From positions 2,046,001 to 2,110,000 of the forward strand of contig NC_053191.1 in the NCBI RefSeq assembly GCF_905163445.1: 64,000 nt of DNA. Reading direction: 5' to 3'. The stretch comes from Pararge aegeria (Eukaryota; Arthropoda; Insecta; Lepidoptera; Nymphalidae). The notes beneath the pieces are model-generated. The model had not been told where the DNA came from and searched no databases. It worked only from the letters and a program-made list of their open reading frames with translations. The stretch's first letter is position 1; every line of letters begins with the position of its first letter. A program made the translations under genes and the position numbers. Shown here one piece after another: positions 1 to 15,300 of the stretch.

Positions 1-8
1 AGACTAAC

Positions 9-189
9 CGTTAAACTTGTTAGATATAGCGCTGTCAGTCTGGAACACGTCGTGCGTGGCGTACTCCAGGTCCGAGTCCTTGGCCCGGATGGAAACTACA
101 TCCTGCGGCTTGAAGATTAGCTTCTCCACCACAGAGTCCACTGCCACCACTCCCTCTTGGTCGACGCGGTGTGCCACCTCTAATACAAC
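9..189 (-). CDS. Atx2: Atx2 coding exon 3 (Lsm end and LsmAD start)
   Basis: Acceptor CCGCAG|GTTGTA, donor AACG|GTTAGT eight bases from the window edge; 181 bases. Encodes VVLEVAHRV, then KLIFKPQDVVSIRAKDSD, then FQTDSAISNKFN. Phase 0 on entry matches the exon 2 end. The next exon is outside the window. Confidence 0.94.
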
Positions 190-3100
190 CTGCGGACAAA
201 TGGTATATTATTATCATCATCATCATCATAACTTCAACCGATTGAAGTCCACTGCTGGACATAGGTCTTTTGTAGAGAGTTCCAAAATCCGAATGAGTGA
301 TCCTGAGCCTTCTTATGGGGCCCATAGTTATCCCATAGTAATATATTATATACTAGCTGTTGCCCGCGACTTCGTCTGCGTTTGAATTTGTTTTTTCATG
401 TTGTAGTTCTATAAAAAATTTAAGTATTCTGTATCGCTAAGCTTTAAATGATCTACACAAAGTTTGGGGAAAATTAAACCTCTATAATACATAAATAATT
501 ATTGAAATCGTTTATAATTTGTAGGAGTTACGGTGTAAAATCGTCAAACACTTTCATCCCCTCCCCCAAAAGAACCGAGCTTAATGTCGGGATAAAAAGT
601 ATCCTATATTACTTCTGACACTTCCAAGAATATTTGTACAAAGTTTCTAAGTAGTTTTTGCGTGAAAGCGTAACAAACAAACTTACATTCACATTTATAA
701 TATTAGTAGGGATTAGTATATCATACGCAATTTACAGACCAAGCGCCCGATGACATTGGAAAAGCATTGCCTATAAACAGAGCAGCCTTTCGCAGGTCAT
801 GCAATGAACTCGACCTAAAAAGTGTCACCCTTTGTCCACGAACCTGAGGCGTAGGTTTAAAGCCCCAAACAGCAGTCTATAACAGTTAGCTGCCGGACTA
901 AAGTCCACTCCTAAAAGAAGTATTTGCCCATAATCACCACGCTGGACTGGTGATCGCAGTGGATGGTGTGAGTAGCCCGTTCAAAATTCAAAATTCATTT
1001 ATTTCAAGTAGGCCTAATTAATAGGCACTTTTGAAACGTCAAGTCAGTCTGTTTGTGGTGACTCTACCACCGGTTCGGAAGGCAGATTCCACTGAGAAGA
1101 GCCGGCAAGAAACCCAGCAGATTGCTCTTTTCCAACATTATTTTAAAGCTTAACAACCTTTAGAATTTTACTGTTTTATGAGAGATGAGAGCGGAGTGGC
1201 CTGCTTCCAAGCAGCCTTGTCGTTAAGGAATTCATCAATCGTGTAGTAACCACGATTTGTTAAATGTGTTTTAATATATTGTTTAAACTTAGTAAAGGTA
1301 TATCTAATATTACCTTCGGCATCATGTTATGAAAGCATATACCCATCCCCACAAAGGATTTCTGTACTTTTCTGAGACGATATGCAGATATCACTAATTT
1401 ATGTCCGTTTCTAGTTAGTCGACTGTTAATATCGACTTTTTGTTTAGTTCTCGATTATATTCCCTCGTACACCCGCAGGATGAGAGGAGGGGTGACAACT
1501 GTATTCTTATCTACCTAGAGCTCTCGGTGTTAAGCCACACGTGCCTGTAATTACACCGGCAACCACGCACTTCAGAACGGAACACAGAAATGCTGCTTAG
1601 CGGCAGGAATAAGCATGGCTGTAGTACTTCCCCGGACGAGCTGTCAAAAAAATCTCTACTACTACTAAAACTACTCATTTACTAATCTATGCAGTATTAT
1701 AAAATTGAAGATTAGTTTTTTTTTTACTACTAGTAAGTGTTTACTAGCATATAGTAAGATATGCAAAGGGTGCACTTAGCTGAGGTAATACAGAATTTTA
1801 TTAATGAAACTTTTATTCCACATCTTTTTCATGAGATCAATACTTGAAGAGAAAAAAATACGCAGTGTCAACCATAACATCAGCTGTTTTCATTTAAGGT
1901 CCAATTGAAGAAGGCTATCAAGCCCTAAGTGGTATAAAAGCGATTCAAACACACGTTCATGATGACGATGTTGCCAACTTTTTTCTAACAATTTCTTATC
2001 AAATATGTCTCCGGTAAAAGAATTAGGCTGACTAGAATATGTGACACCCTATCACGCTCGAGACGCTGCTGGCACCATTTAATATACCGCGAGGGCCGTT
2101 TCTCGAAAGTTGGTCAAAAAAGACAAAAAAAAAAATATAGTGGTCTAAAGGTTAGTCAACTACTTAGAAGGCAATACTAATAACGAATACGAAAGCTCAC
2201 GACACGCACATCGTTTTGAGTAATCGACAAACGCACTAACTTAGCACCGACGTCGGGCATCTCCATTGTTTCCGTTGTAGATATTTCCAACAGTGCAACC
2301 GCGAAATCCACGTAAAAATACGGGTATTCATTCGTATTCCAGACATGTTATACAAAAAGTTTTATATAAAACGTCTAGCGAGTAATGAGTGCGTTGCTCT
2401 ACGGGGCCATAGGACGTTTGCAGACCGTAAGGGCGCGGCCATTCTATAAGCGGACTTTCGATCCACGTCACGGGATAAATCATAATTCGAATTCAAAACC
2501 GCAAAATTTTAAGTTAGTGCTATTAATGTCCCGATTTCCTGCTAGTACTTTCCTCACTAATATTATAAATGCGATAAATTGCTTGTTGGTTTATATGCTT
2601 TCGAGCAGCAACGGAGCAAAATAGACATAACTTCATACATATTATAATATATTCATTGGGCCGGGGGGACGTTTCATCATCATCATATCAACGATAGCCG
2701 ATTTAATTTGACGGCCGAGTGGCGCAGTGGGCAGCGACCCTGCTTTCTTAGTCCAAGGCAGTTGGTTCGATTCCCGCAACTGGAGAGTGTTTGTGTGATG
2801 AACATGAATGTTTTTCAGTGTCTGGGTGTTTATCTGTATATTATAAGTATTTATGTGTATTATATCCATAAAAAAATATTCATCAGCTATCTCAGTACCC
2901 ACATATACATATAACACAAGCTACGCTTACTTTGGGGCTAGATGGCGATGTGTGTATTGTCGTAGTATATTTATATTTATTTATTTATAATTCCACGGTT
3001 TTGTGTCGCTCGTGTCCAGCGGCTTCCTGGGAAGCGTTTGATGTCGTCTGTCCACCTCTTTTGGGTTAATAAATTAATCATAGCAATGGGCGTATATTGA

Positions 3101-6100
3101 ACGTAAAATGTATTTATTTTAATGGGATATTTAAAAATTAGTCAAATTGATTAGGTACATCTATATATATATATAATAAAATAAAGTTGTGTTAGTTACA
3201 CCATTTAAAACTCAAGAACGGCTGGACAAATTTTTATGATATTTGTTTTTTTGGATTTCTCTGAGACCGGAATAGGATAACAAGTATTAAAATATAACAT
3301 TCATGAAAAAAAATGATCCGTGGTACGAAGTTCGCCGGGACAGCTAGTATATAATAAAAGAAAGTTGTGTTTACCATCACCATTTAAAACTCAAGAACGG
3401 CTCGACAAATTTTTATGATATTTGATTTTTTGGATTCCTCTTAGACCGGAATAGGATAACAAGTATTAAAATATAACATTCATGAAAAAAAATGATCCGT
3501 GGTACGAAGTTCGTCGGGACAGCTAGTTACATATAAAACTAATAATGTTCAAATAAGGACTAACACAGTTCCAAATGATTAACAAAGAAAGGTTATTGAC
3601 TTAACGATGATAAAGGCGTCGATATTGTGACGCATGCTGAAAAAATATTGAGCGATAATAACTGATGGAAATGTCCTTCTCAAGGGTGTAAACTATCTTT
3701 TCTGTTATAATTGTATTTTTTCCGTTTATTTCTTAAATTATATATACATACCTATTTATATATAGATAAGTATTTTTTTTTTCTTCTCAGACAGTGATCG
3801 CTTCTAAGCGATGAGGTCGCCTTTTGTATTCTACTCCAGTATTTGTGTTTCTCTCTATTCGTCCTTTATATTTATAACTGAGTAGCGGTGTACAAATAAA
3901 GAGTTAGTTAGTGCAGGTATAGTTATACAACATTTTATTGACACTATATGCACCTTTGTGTGAAGTCTACCAATCTAGTAGACTTCACACACCTTTAAAA
4001 ACGTCACAGAGAATTGATGTTTTCAGAATTGAAGTATTGGTGCCCAAACATAAACTGTTTGTTTTCAGAATATATAAAATAAAAAAATTTCGTGAAACGT
4101 TTTTCCCTAGGAATCACCTAAATCACTAGGCATCTCATTAAAGTTATTCCTATGTTTAGTGGAAACGGGCATAAATCTGTAAGACTTATGGCTCTAGGTT
4201 GTTTAATCTTAGTCTAGACTTTCGATTTCCTAAGCGTTTAGCACTGGATGTCGTAATAAGACGGATAGCGTAAGCCTGTATAGCTAATTATAGTTCTAGG
4301 TAATAGCGCACACTTATCAGCCATTTTTTTTCTTAATTGATAATGTCATTAATACCTGAAATTATTAAACGCATTTGATATAATTGAATATATCTCTCGA
4401 TAGCCAAACTCGAAAATTTCCATCCATAGCATCAATTTCAATATTAAAAGTTAGCGCATAAATTAGTAATAGAATGCCGAAAAAAACGATTGAATGGTAA
4501 TGAAATAAAAGTCTCGTAGTTTTACACAAGGATTTGAATTTGGAGTACTCCCTTACGGGACACTGTCGGGTCTTGACCCTGTAGGGCTAGCACAGACAGT
4601 AGATAAAAATTATAACCCTCGATTATATTCCCCGAAAGGGATATAATTCACGTGTACGAAGTTTACCCCCGTTTAATATTACATATTTATTATTTGGACA
4701 TTATTTATACGTGTGCGCCAGTGCTCGGAGAGTTGGTAAAGCTGTGGGAGAAGATAATTTTTTATCCTTTCCCCGGGGATATAATTGTCTCCTGCCCGTG
4801 CTAGCCGTGCTGATGTATCTTAGTTTACTTTAACTTATTATTGCTTTGAAACAAACGCTCTTATGAAGTTTATTTATTACGTAAATCATGGTAGCTATAG
4901 GTAATCGAAATAAGTGCTAATCGGCGGAATTAACTGTGTGTGACAAATGTAGCACCCTAATCTGTTATCAACATCTTTCTCATAAAAACTTGTACCATCT
5001 TCATCCGTTTATTAACGTTCTTCTGCTGGACACATCCTCCTTTCTCATAGGAGAAACGATCACCAACCTTGCTGCTCTAATGCGAGTTGGTAGGCTTTAA
5101 CGTCTTAATATCACAAATTAGTAACCGAGCTAAACATGCTCTTCGAGGCACATGGCTTGACACTGCCAATTTGAACTCTGGGTTGGTACTTAAAACCCAT
5201 CATACATCCTTAAAAATATTCGTCCCGACCCGGTATCGAACCCAGTTCCTCGTGATCCGTAGTTGAACGCGCTAACCACTACACAAACGAGGCAGTTAAA
5301 CATATACCTATAAAAATGAGGTTAAATAATAACTTCAAAGTAACCACTACATCAGCGGTCCGGCTAGTTATTCGCTTTCAGGCGTATCAAACGGTTCTAG
5401 GAATTGGTTTAAAAAACACTATATTCGATAAACAACTTTGTTGCTAGACAAATAAGGTTCAAATCATTGTAACAATTGAGATGATAATAAATGCATCTAC
5501 AATGTAATGAACTGTTTCACCTGAATACTATGCATGCGCCACAGACTTAAGAACATGCAGAACCCTCATTCAGCCATTATTGTATGCAGTGCATTGTGTC
5601 GAAAAACAGTGAAAACGCCACGCGCACGTCTCAGTTCACACGCGCAGATGTTGATAGCTCACAATATTTTCCCCATTTTATGGTAAATGTTTTGACGATT
5701 TACCAATTCTCCCCATTTTAATGTAAGAACATTAGTGGTAAATAATTACTGTCAACAGCTAAAAATTAAACTAATAAACTAACCGCCTCCTGTTCGGGAA
5801 ACACTACAAATGGTTTCGATGCTTCAATATTAGTCGTTTACACGGTTTCTGTCAGTGGCGTGCACATCATAAATGCACAGAAGCGCTGCCTACCCTAATA
5901 GTTTTATAAAACTGCCAACGGAGGAGGATATTGCTATTTTATGCCATTTCACTTCTTTATGCTTACCCTGGCCAAAATTCACAGATAAGTCTCAGAGACA
6001 GAAAATAATTATCCTCTCAAGCCTGTAAAGTATTATTTCGGTTTTCATTTACACGTTGCATACAACTTTTAAACCTAGGTATATAAAGATCGTTTATCTT

Positions 6101-9100
6101 AAACAATTTTTGACACTCCTCTTTCTGGAGTAGTCTTCAAATGTACCTACTACTTACTAATTTACGGATATTTGTTCGCCATAATATGCAACACTATAGA
6201 AATTATCTTTATTTTTAACTATTTAACAATTTCTAACTGACTGACTATTAAGTATTTCTTATTTGCAACTGTACATGATTGAAGCTATACAAAATACTTC
6301 TTAAATAAATCTTTACTAATACACATAATGCAAAACTTTGGGCAGTCTGTGTATAATGCAAATAATCATAATTTTTGAGTTTATTCTGCTAAAAGTTGAA
6401 CCCTTGGCTGCAATCTCACTCTCTAACTAAGTTATGTTGCATTCTAAGTTGGTAGTGGCTAAACTGGTAGTTTATGGCATACATAGTAATCGGTTTCTAC
6501 GCTTAATCGTACCGGAACGCTAAAGCGCTTGGCGGCACATCTATTGCGAGATGTGATTGTAAGATGGCGATAACAAAAAAAAAAAAAAAACACCCGGCTA
6601 AGTTTGTTGTGGGCTTCTTCTTAGACCGGGACGCGTTTGGAACCCTCGTAGCTTTAGTTTTAAGTTTACGAATGTGGTTATCGCCATCATCTCACTACCG
6701 TGTAATTCTTATGTACGCATCAAAAGTGCCACCTGTGGGCCTACTTGAATAAAGATATTTTTGACTTTGACTTTGCGTTAGGGTGGTAGCTAGCCAAAAC
6801 CTCAGAGCCTGCCACCTGACAATACGCGATATGGGAGTACAAAAGGCGACATCCCGTCTCCGTTCCGTCACGGATAATAAAAATATACAACGACAATACA
6901 CACCTCGCCATCTAGTCCCAAAGTAAGCGCAGCTTGTGCTATGGGTACTAAGATAACTGATGAATAATTTTATGATAAATATACATAAATACTTATAATA
7001 TACAGATAAACACCCAGACACTGAAAAACATTTGTGTTCATCACGCAAACATTGTCCTGTTGCGGGAATCGAACCCACAACTGGACAATGTTTATAATAA
7101 GTTACGTTTTATATATACGTATCTATCGACGCCGCCATACTTCCCAAACAACGGCACGGCATAGCACAGATAACGTTATCGATAAAAAATTATGAAGTCG
7201 GGGATGTTGAAACAGAGTTTATCGCTCATTACGTTGGGCCGCGCGAGGTTGGGGGATCATGCGATACGCGCTGAACTGGAGTGAGCGCTTTGAACTGCCT
7301 AAATTATTGCAAAGAACCCTCGATACATTCTCCCCACCCAAACAGTTCTAATTCGAAAGTAACTCTGTTTTTCTGGTGACCTTTTCACGCATAAACCATT
7401 GAACATATTACGATGATATTTGGCAAGTAAATTGCATCCTAGCGCTGAACTGAACATTCTGCGTAAAATTTTGTATAGATAATATATATAATATATATAT
7501 TATCTATACATATTATGTACTTATAGCAAGCTTTTACCTACTTTTACTTGAATTAATATACCAAGTTTTTTTAAATTAAGCATTATTAAGAATTAAAATA
7601 AAATACTTATGGTTATGAGAACAACGATAAAATACAATTAGAGTGAAATAAAAGAAAAAGGTGCACAAAAATATACCTGTTTGCTTTAGTTATTCGCGAT
7701 AGAAATACATGTGATGATAAGATAATTATGGTATCCATGAACTTATTCATTGAGTACTTAAACTATACTTAGTGGGCTAAGGAATGGATATAACTATCTA
7801 TTTATACAACTATCATATGACTATCGTTATCGTTCAAAATAAAATGAAAATCAATAAATGATAGAAAATTAGATTGGGAAAAAAAACCAAATCTACCTAC
7901 GACTTGATTATAATTATTATGTACAACGTCTTCTCCAATTAAACGGAGCATCATATTACCGGCCCACTACAGGTCACGTGTCTGCTTCCATAATGAGAAG
8001 GATTACGGCCGTAGTCCACCACGCTGGCCCTTTACAGATTGGTGGACTTCACACGCCTTTGAGAGCATTATTGAGAATATTATATTGATGTGTTTCGTCA
8101 CTGTTGAAGCAAGTGATATTTTAATTTCTTAAAACGCGCATAACTTCGAACTCGGCCACCCGAAAGTAACTTCGAACTCGGCCACCCGAAAGTAGAGCCG
8201 AAGTCCTATCACCGCTTCAACTGAACCTACGTCCTTATTATAATTATTATGTTCATCGCGATCTCATATCCTCAGTCGTAATATCCCACTGCCACCAGTG
8301 ATTGAAACCCAACCCTCGTGACCCGTAGAAGTTACGACAAGCGAACCGCAATACTAGACGAGGTACCTGTCAGTTTCAACGTCATCGTATATATATATAA
8401 CTTTAAAAAAAGTACTTTTGCGAGCAAAATATTTTTTTGTACACGTGTCTTCGTTAAAATATTTCACGTTAAGATTGTAACTTGTTCGTCCAAGGAAGCC
8501 TCTTGCGTGCACGTAGTGGAATAAGCAGCGGCAATCAAAACGCGTGTATTGATCCGACCCACTTTTGGCAACAGTGGCATCGCGGATAACGCTGGCTTAT
8601 TTCACTGCATACAAGTTCACTTCACTTGTGTAACCAATTTAGGGGTCCGTGTTTTCTCATCCTCACGTCTCTGTATGTCCTCTACAAAGAATTCCATTCT
8701 CATAGGAGTGGGAATTAATATATAAATATACTAAGATAATACACATCGTCATCTAGCCGCAAAGTAAGCGTAGCTTGTGTTTTGAGTACCAAGATGTTTT
8801 TATGAACAGTATACATAAATATATACTTATAATATATAGATTCCCAGACTGAAAAACATTCATTTTCATAGCACATAATTTTTCCATTTCTGGGAATCGA
8901 ACCCACCTATCTATAGAAAATAAAAGTTTGTGAAACGTTAATTTTCTATAGACGTCGCCTAAATCATTAGGCATTAAGACAACGCCTAGGTTTAGTGAAA
9001 ACGGGCATATGCCTTGCTGCGATAGATACGAAAAAGTTTAAGATGTTATTGAGGTTTGCATCTCGCATTTGACGAGGGTCTGAACTCAAATTGACGGCGA

Positions 9101-9277
9101 TTAGGTGACAGTGGGCCGCGATCCTGAAACACTACTACTACTTATTTTATATTAGTACTAGCTGACCCCAGCGCCATCTGTCGGGCTGATTTGTGAATCT
9201 AAACCATCCAGGGTGCCATCCAAACGCATACCGAAAAATTAAAAGGAGGAGTTCAGTGACATAGACACGCACACAAG

Positions 9278-9332
<55 letters not shown>

Positions 9333-12300
9333 ATTTATAAAAATATTCAAGTCTTCTTAGTAGTGTATAGTTGTAATATATTTATTTATTTTTTATAACC
9401 ACAAACCCACGTTTTAAACAAAAAGATCCGCTTTAAAAAACCAAAACAACCTGGCTGCAAAACGCTACACTATCGTAAAGAATTACGCGATACCAACACC
9501 GGTAGCAGGCAATTCAGTGTCATTCAAATTAAACATGGCATGACTCACGAGTTCGCTCACTGATATGATATGGCATGACGGTTCTTCACTTATAATGTAG
9601 ACGCTTTTTTATTGTTAGTAAATATTCTTGATGGGGGTTTTTTTATCTGTCTTATGAGGGTCTTCCGCTCCTCAATAAGAAATTAATCAGGCTATTCATG
9701 AATCGATTCCTCCAAAGTATTGAATTTCTTGCAGAATCTCTCTATGTACCGTTAAAATTATTAAATTATGTTGACTTCGTTACGTCGATAATCATTAGTA
9801 TATTTTGCAAAAAGACTATGTCCTCGATATGCCAGTAAATCTTAGAAAGCGTTTTGTTTCCCAACGTAGGTATATTCTCCGCTGTTAATTCGTGATGTCA
9901 GGTCTTGTAGGAGAATTCTGTCTTGTATGGTTGATATTCCTGCACTACAATAGTGCAAACCAAATTTAACCTGAACACCATACCGAACAGCTCATTATCA
10001 ACTAAACGAGCTCAAAATTCTCCAAGGGATGTGTTATGGCCGACTCGTGTAAGTCGCTGCTGGCACCATTTAAGGTGGCTCTGACCGGACACATCTCCAT
10101 TCATAACTTATCAGTAAATCATTTTCTTCGTCATCATTAATCAATTAACGACACATTATATGATACGGGTATCCTCCTAGAATAAGAAAGGTATAGGCCT
10201 TAGTTCACCACGCTAGTCAAGTACGGATTGATGGAATTCACACGTTTTTGAGAACATTATGGCAAGCTCTTGGCATGAAGATTTCCTCACGATGATTTCC
10301 TTCACTGTTAAAGCAAGTGATTTTTAATAATTTAAAACGAACTCCTGAAAAGAGGTGAGTTACGGGGGTCGAATTGTGTACCCTGAAAGCGAAGCCGAGG
10401 TCATTTGCATTTATTTTAGTCTTAAGATACCATGGCCGAAAATTGGTTATTGATTCGGCTAGGCTATCTACCTACCATTAACTATTCTATTATCTAATCT
10501 TAGCTTATCCGTCTAGCTAGCGGTTTGTTTACGGTATGACAACAGTACCACAGACTGAGGTGATTATACAGATATATATATATTAAGACAGAACAATCTT
10601 ACTGTAAGGGTGAGGTTGATCGGGGCAAGGCAAAGACGTCCTTAACTCGCCCGAGTAATAAGGGACCGACATAGGAATCTCAACACTGTCTCGACGCCAG
10701 CGTCAAAAAACTATTTTCTTTATACAGTGACATGGTAAAACTAATATCAATTCACAAACTTAAATTACTTTACCCAAGGCTTTCTGAAGAGATTTCTTCA
10801 GCAAAAAGAAGTATACCAATATTTATTTTATAATAACATTATTTGTGTTACATGTCTGCAATAAAGTCTGTCTATATTATAAATAGTTTTGTCTTGCTGT
10901 CCGGCGAGTAAGTAACGGCCAGCAAAGTTAGCTTAATGGGTAGCGTTTCTTGTGAACAACGCAACGCTTCTGAAGCTGCCTTAGCATCTTTACTTGACAA
11001 TGACTACTCAAACTGGGCTCTGAAAGTCTTCATTACAAGACCGCCTTTGCATACCAATATTTGCGAATATTAATTACTTAATTGTCATTTGTTCCGAATT
11101 TGGGAACAATAAAATGTATCTTTCTATCAAATAATTTCTCCTGATGCCTTGCCGGTGAGTAAAGGCAAGCGTCGCTAAATGGGGCCAGCAGCGTTTCTGT
11201 AGCTGTCTTAGCGTCTTTCACCGACAATGACGGGACTCACCTCAAATTGAGCACTGAAAGTCTTGAAGACACCCTCCCAGAGGTTGCCCGACTGCGTGAG
11301 CACCTGCACTGTGTCACCGACGTGCGCGGTGGCCGCGTGCATGAAATGCGCGTTGTTGTATACCCCCTCCGCCACGACACGGCCTCGGGGTGATCTGAGG
11401 AACAACATATACAATGAGGGATCAATTCTTGACGACGCAACTCTGAGCGTTGCGGTCTTAAATGGGAGGTCCCGGGCAGCACGGCTAGCTTATAGGCAGG
11501 GGTTAAAAATTATATCCAAACAAGGGATAACATTACGATTTCACCTGCCGAAACACGGCAAAAGGGAATAAGAGAAGTTTGCCACCACGTATATTATCGG
11601 GACGTAATTTCCACACTTGCGGCAATGCGATGAGAGCTGTTGATACAGCTGAGAGAGAAGATAAAATTATGGCGTTTTCCCAGGGAGAACAATGCCCCAT
11701 TCATGGGCAATAAGGGAATATAAAAATTACTGAATTTGCTCTGGTCAGGTCTGGTGAGAGGCTTGGGCTGTGGCTGGTTGCCACACTACCAGACTTGCCA
11801 AACTCTAAACAATTTAGCGTTTCGATAACAACGCTTCATTAATTCCTATGATCGGTGTACCTGTATAAAAGATTTTGAATTTGATACGATGACGTGTATA
11901 CGTGTAACCAATTATAACCAACTGCCGTATAACATAACATAACATATAGTCTAGATTCAATTTTGCGTTTGTTTCGGGTTTTCAAAAATCCCAAAGAAAC
12001 CGCTTGTGTTCCCTGGATAAAAATTTTCATCTGTTCATGTCTAGAGAGTACGGGGTGTCATTGTTCATCATCGTCACGCACCTCTAACATTCCAGAGATA
12101 TGAAAACTTTAAACAATTAAAAATATCACTTGCTTTAGCGGTGAAGGGAAACGCATGCCGAGCGCTCTCCATAATGTTCAAAGATGTCTGAAGGTCTGCC
12201 AATCCGCACATGAACTATATAGGTGTCCCAGAACTCAACGTCAAGCCGAAACGGGGCGACAGGATTGATTGTTACCATGATGATAAAATATCAAATTTAT

Positions 12301-15300
12301 GGTTTTTAAATTATTATATTATGCTTATAGTATAAACAAAGAGGTACTGGAAACTAACATTTTATCAATTCAGGAATGAAGAGTATTTGAATTTTTTATT
12401 CGATCACAGTAGATGGTAATAATCATATAATTATTCCGTTCTAATAATAACAATTTTGAAATCTTTATTGATCAAAAACTAATTGAACCATTTACAAACT
12501 CCTTATCAATAGGTGCAGGTCGCATCTACTTCCCTTGGGCGAAGGAGGGGTGGTGTCAACAGTAGTCTGATCTGATCTCGTGAATCAGATACTCGTGGAA
12601 ATAGACCATAAAGAATTAACAACCTACCTACTCAATGATGTAAGTAAAGAGATATGAACATTGTATTCGCTTTGAAAGTGTCACAATCTGTGCTAATTAG
12701 CCAACCTGAGCTCAGTCTTGCATCGTATGCCGTCGCGACGCTTTGTTTAAATGCGCGATTTTGTTCAGAAATAACGGTAACATTTAGCTTCGTACTTATT
12801 ATTTTTTTTTTTAATTTTCAACAGTGTAAATTATAAAAAAAAAAAAAAAAAATAACTATTAAAAATTTATAAAAAAAAAACCACTTGCGGAGCTTTTGAG
12901 TACCCAAGCAACCAGCTAACTTAACTTATTATTAATATGCAGCTGTGTGGTAGTAGCCAGCAGCGCAATAACACCGTTAGATTGAAAGTAGCACCTCGTA
13001 TGTATGACGCCTCGTATGGGGGGTTGTGGTGGTGACAGCCGCATTGTGATCTACCGTGACCACTCGGCATTATTATTATGGTTACAGCTAAACCAGTGGT
13101 TAAATTGTCGTAGGCATCTAAACCATCATAATATTAATACCGTATCGTTTCCACGTCCTTTCGCTCGCAACATCAATGTTCGCACTACACCAGCAGCCTT
13201 AGTACAAGTTTGCTCGTTCGCAATCGAAGAGGCGTTTTCGAGTATGGTAATACTTGACTCAGTAACTCAGCGAGCGATGGAAAGAGCTATGTTAGGAGTA
13301 TCTCTACGCTTTCAAATAAGAAATGAGGAGATCCGTAAAATAACTAGAGTTACCGACATAACTCAACGAGTTGCGAAGCTGAAGTGGTAATGGGCGGGGC
13401 ACATAGCTCGGAGAACCGATGGACGTTGCGGTTCTAAGGTGGTAGTGGAGTGGTAACCCCGCACCCGGTAAACGCAGCGTTGGTGGACCCCCAACCAGGT
13501 GGACAGACGACATCAAGCGAGTCGCGGGAAGCCGCTAGATACAAACGGCCCAGAATCGTGGAGTTTGGAACGCCCTACAAAAGACCTATGTCCAGCAGTG
13601 GACGTCAATCGGTCGATTTGATGATGATGATAATGAATACTTGAACAACGGAGCAAAACTGATCTTATTTGCATATCTATATAGTTAAAGCTCAAATCCC
13701 TACTAATATACAAGTCAATGTAAGTTTGTCTGTTACGCTTTCACGCAAAACTACTTAACCGATCCTCATGAAACTTTGTACACATATTCTTGGCAGTGTT
13801 AGAAGTAATATAGGATACTTTTTATCCCGATATTAAGCTCGGTTCGTTTGGGAGAGAGGATGAAAGTGTTTGACGTTTTTACACCATAACTCCGACAAAT
13901 TATAACCGATTTAAATAATAATTTTTGTACTATAGAGGTTATAATATGTGTTTAATTTTGCCCAAACTTTGTTTAGATCTGATGAATGTGGTTGGAGATA
14001 GAGGACAGAACTCCTCAGCGGACAACAGCAAAACCCTCATTTAAGGCTTAGCGATACTGAATACTTTAATTTTTATTAGGACTACAACTAAATTGCATGC
14101 CATGCCATGCCAGACGAAGTCGCGGGCAACAGCTAGTTTGCCTATAATTCTTTTGACAGAACGTTTGTAAAACAATAATAAGGAGTACAGAATTTTCAAC
14201 TCTAAAACGAATGACATTCGGTCAATTTTACTTTGACGATACAGAGTATGATATGCGAAAAAGGCTACTCGATTGTGAACGAGCAAATGTTGTGCTAAGG
14301 CTACTGAAATGGCGCCCAGGCCCGCGCGGACTTTGCGCTTCAATGGAAAACAACGCTCATTAGGAATTCGTGCATATTTAATTTTTTTTGTAATGGGTCA
14401 AGGCCCGATCTATGCACACATGCTCACGTGCTCTCGATGCTCGCGAAACGGTACAAGTTATTTTTATTTCAAGTAATTCATTTCGTACGTTATACGGGGC
14501 AACCGGTAAAACGATGCGTTATTTGCAAGGGGTTTAATTAAAGCTCATTTGCATCTAATTTAGTCATTAGATTTAGAATAAAAACTACACCATAAAAGGT
14601 ACTTTTATAAAAATAGCTTACTTATTTAGGGCTCCTTTCATCTCCCTGATCTTTAACCACAGAAATCAGTAAATCCTAAACTGATTTTATCAATCAGTTG
14701 AACTTTGGCTTTCTGCTACTATTTGCAGTTATGTATCCAGTTTTCCAAATTATCAGTGAGTTCAACTTTAAAACGTTGATTTCTATTTTGTAAGCTCATT
14801 GGTTTAAACACTATGAGCAATCTGTTAGGGGAGACGTATTTCAAAGTTTTTTTTTAATCTTTTGTTTAAATTTAATGTTTAAAACATCGAATTTAATTTC
14901 TCACTCCCACGAATATCGATACCACCGTTACAACTATTAGCTCAAAGAAATAAGACAGACCGTCAAATTTAAATAAAAGTTGTTATGTCTTAGAAAGACA
15001 CAAAGAAATGAATAAAATATTCTTCAGTTTTATTTATTTATATTGAGATTCATGTATAAAATACTAAAAAGCAACATATAATAGGTACATACAATCAAGG
15101 GTCGTGCACAAAGAAAGCTTATCTCTTCAGACGAGATATCTGATTTGAAGAGATCGACTGCCCTCTTGCTAGTAAAATCCAAGGTTAAAAATACTGGATT
15201 TTCGCAGACTCCGTTTGAATAGGGTTACATTTCAATCAAAACGATGATTATTTATGTTCACTCTCGAATATATTATCAAAAGAAATTAAGTAACGAATGC

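Larger units (their letters stand above)
190..11240 (-). other. Atx2 intron 2 (about 11 kb, repeat-filled)
   Basis: Intron between exons 3 and 2. No coding exon was seen inside. It holds RTE, SINE A, B and C, M1 MITE, Helitron-like and LINE 3'-end fragments listed separately, plus a (TA)n run. Unlisted stretches (about 1450-2700, 3912-4580, 5965-6590, 7085-7943 and 9332-10130) show nothing recognisable beyond AT-rich sequence, a 7472-7510 palindrome and small repeat scraps. Confidence 0.8.

Noticed and set aside
2720..2774. tRNA gene candidates at SINE heads
   Set aside because: A and B boxes are present but no full cloverleaf or paired acceptor stem; they are tRNA-derived SINE heads.
11237..11571. 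Overlapping frames of 81 and 102 codons at Atx2 exon 2
   Set aside because: They are shadows of the GC-rich Lsm exon in other frames.
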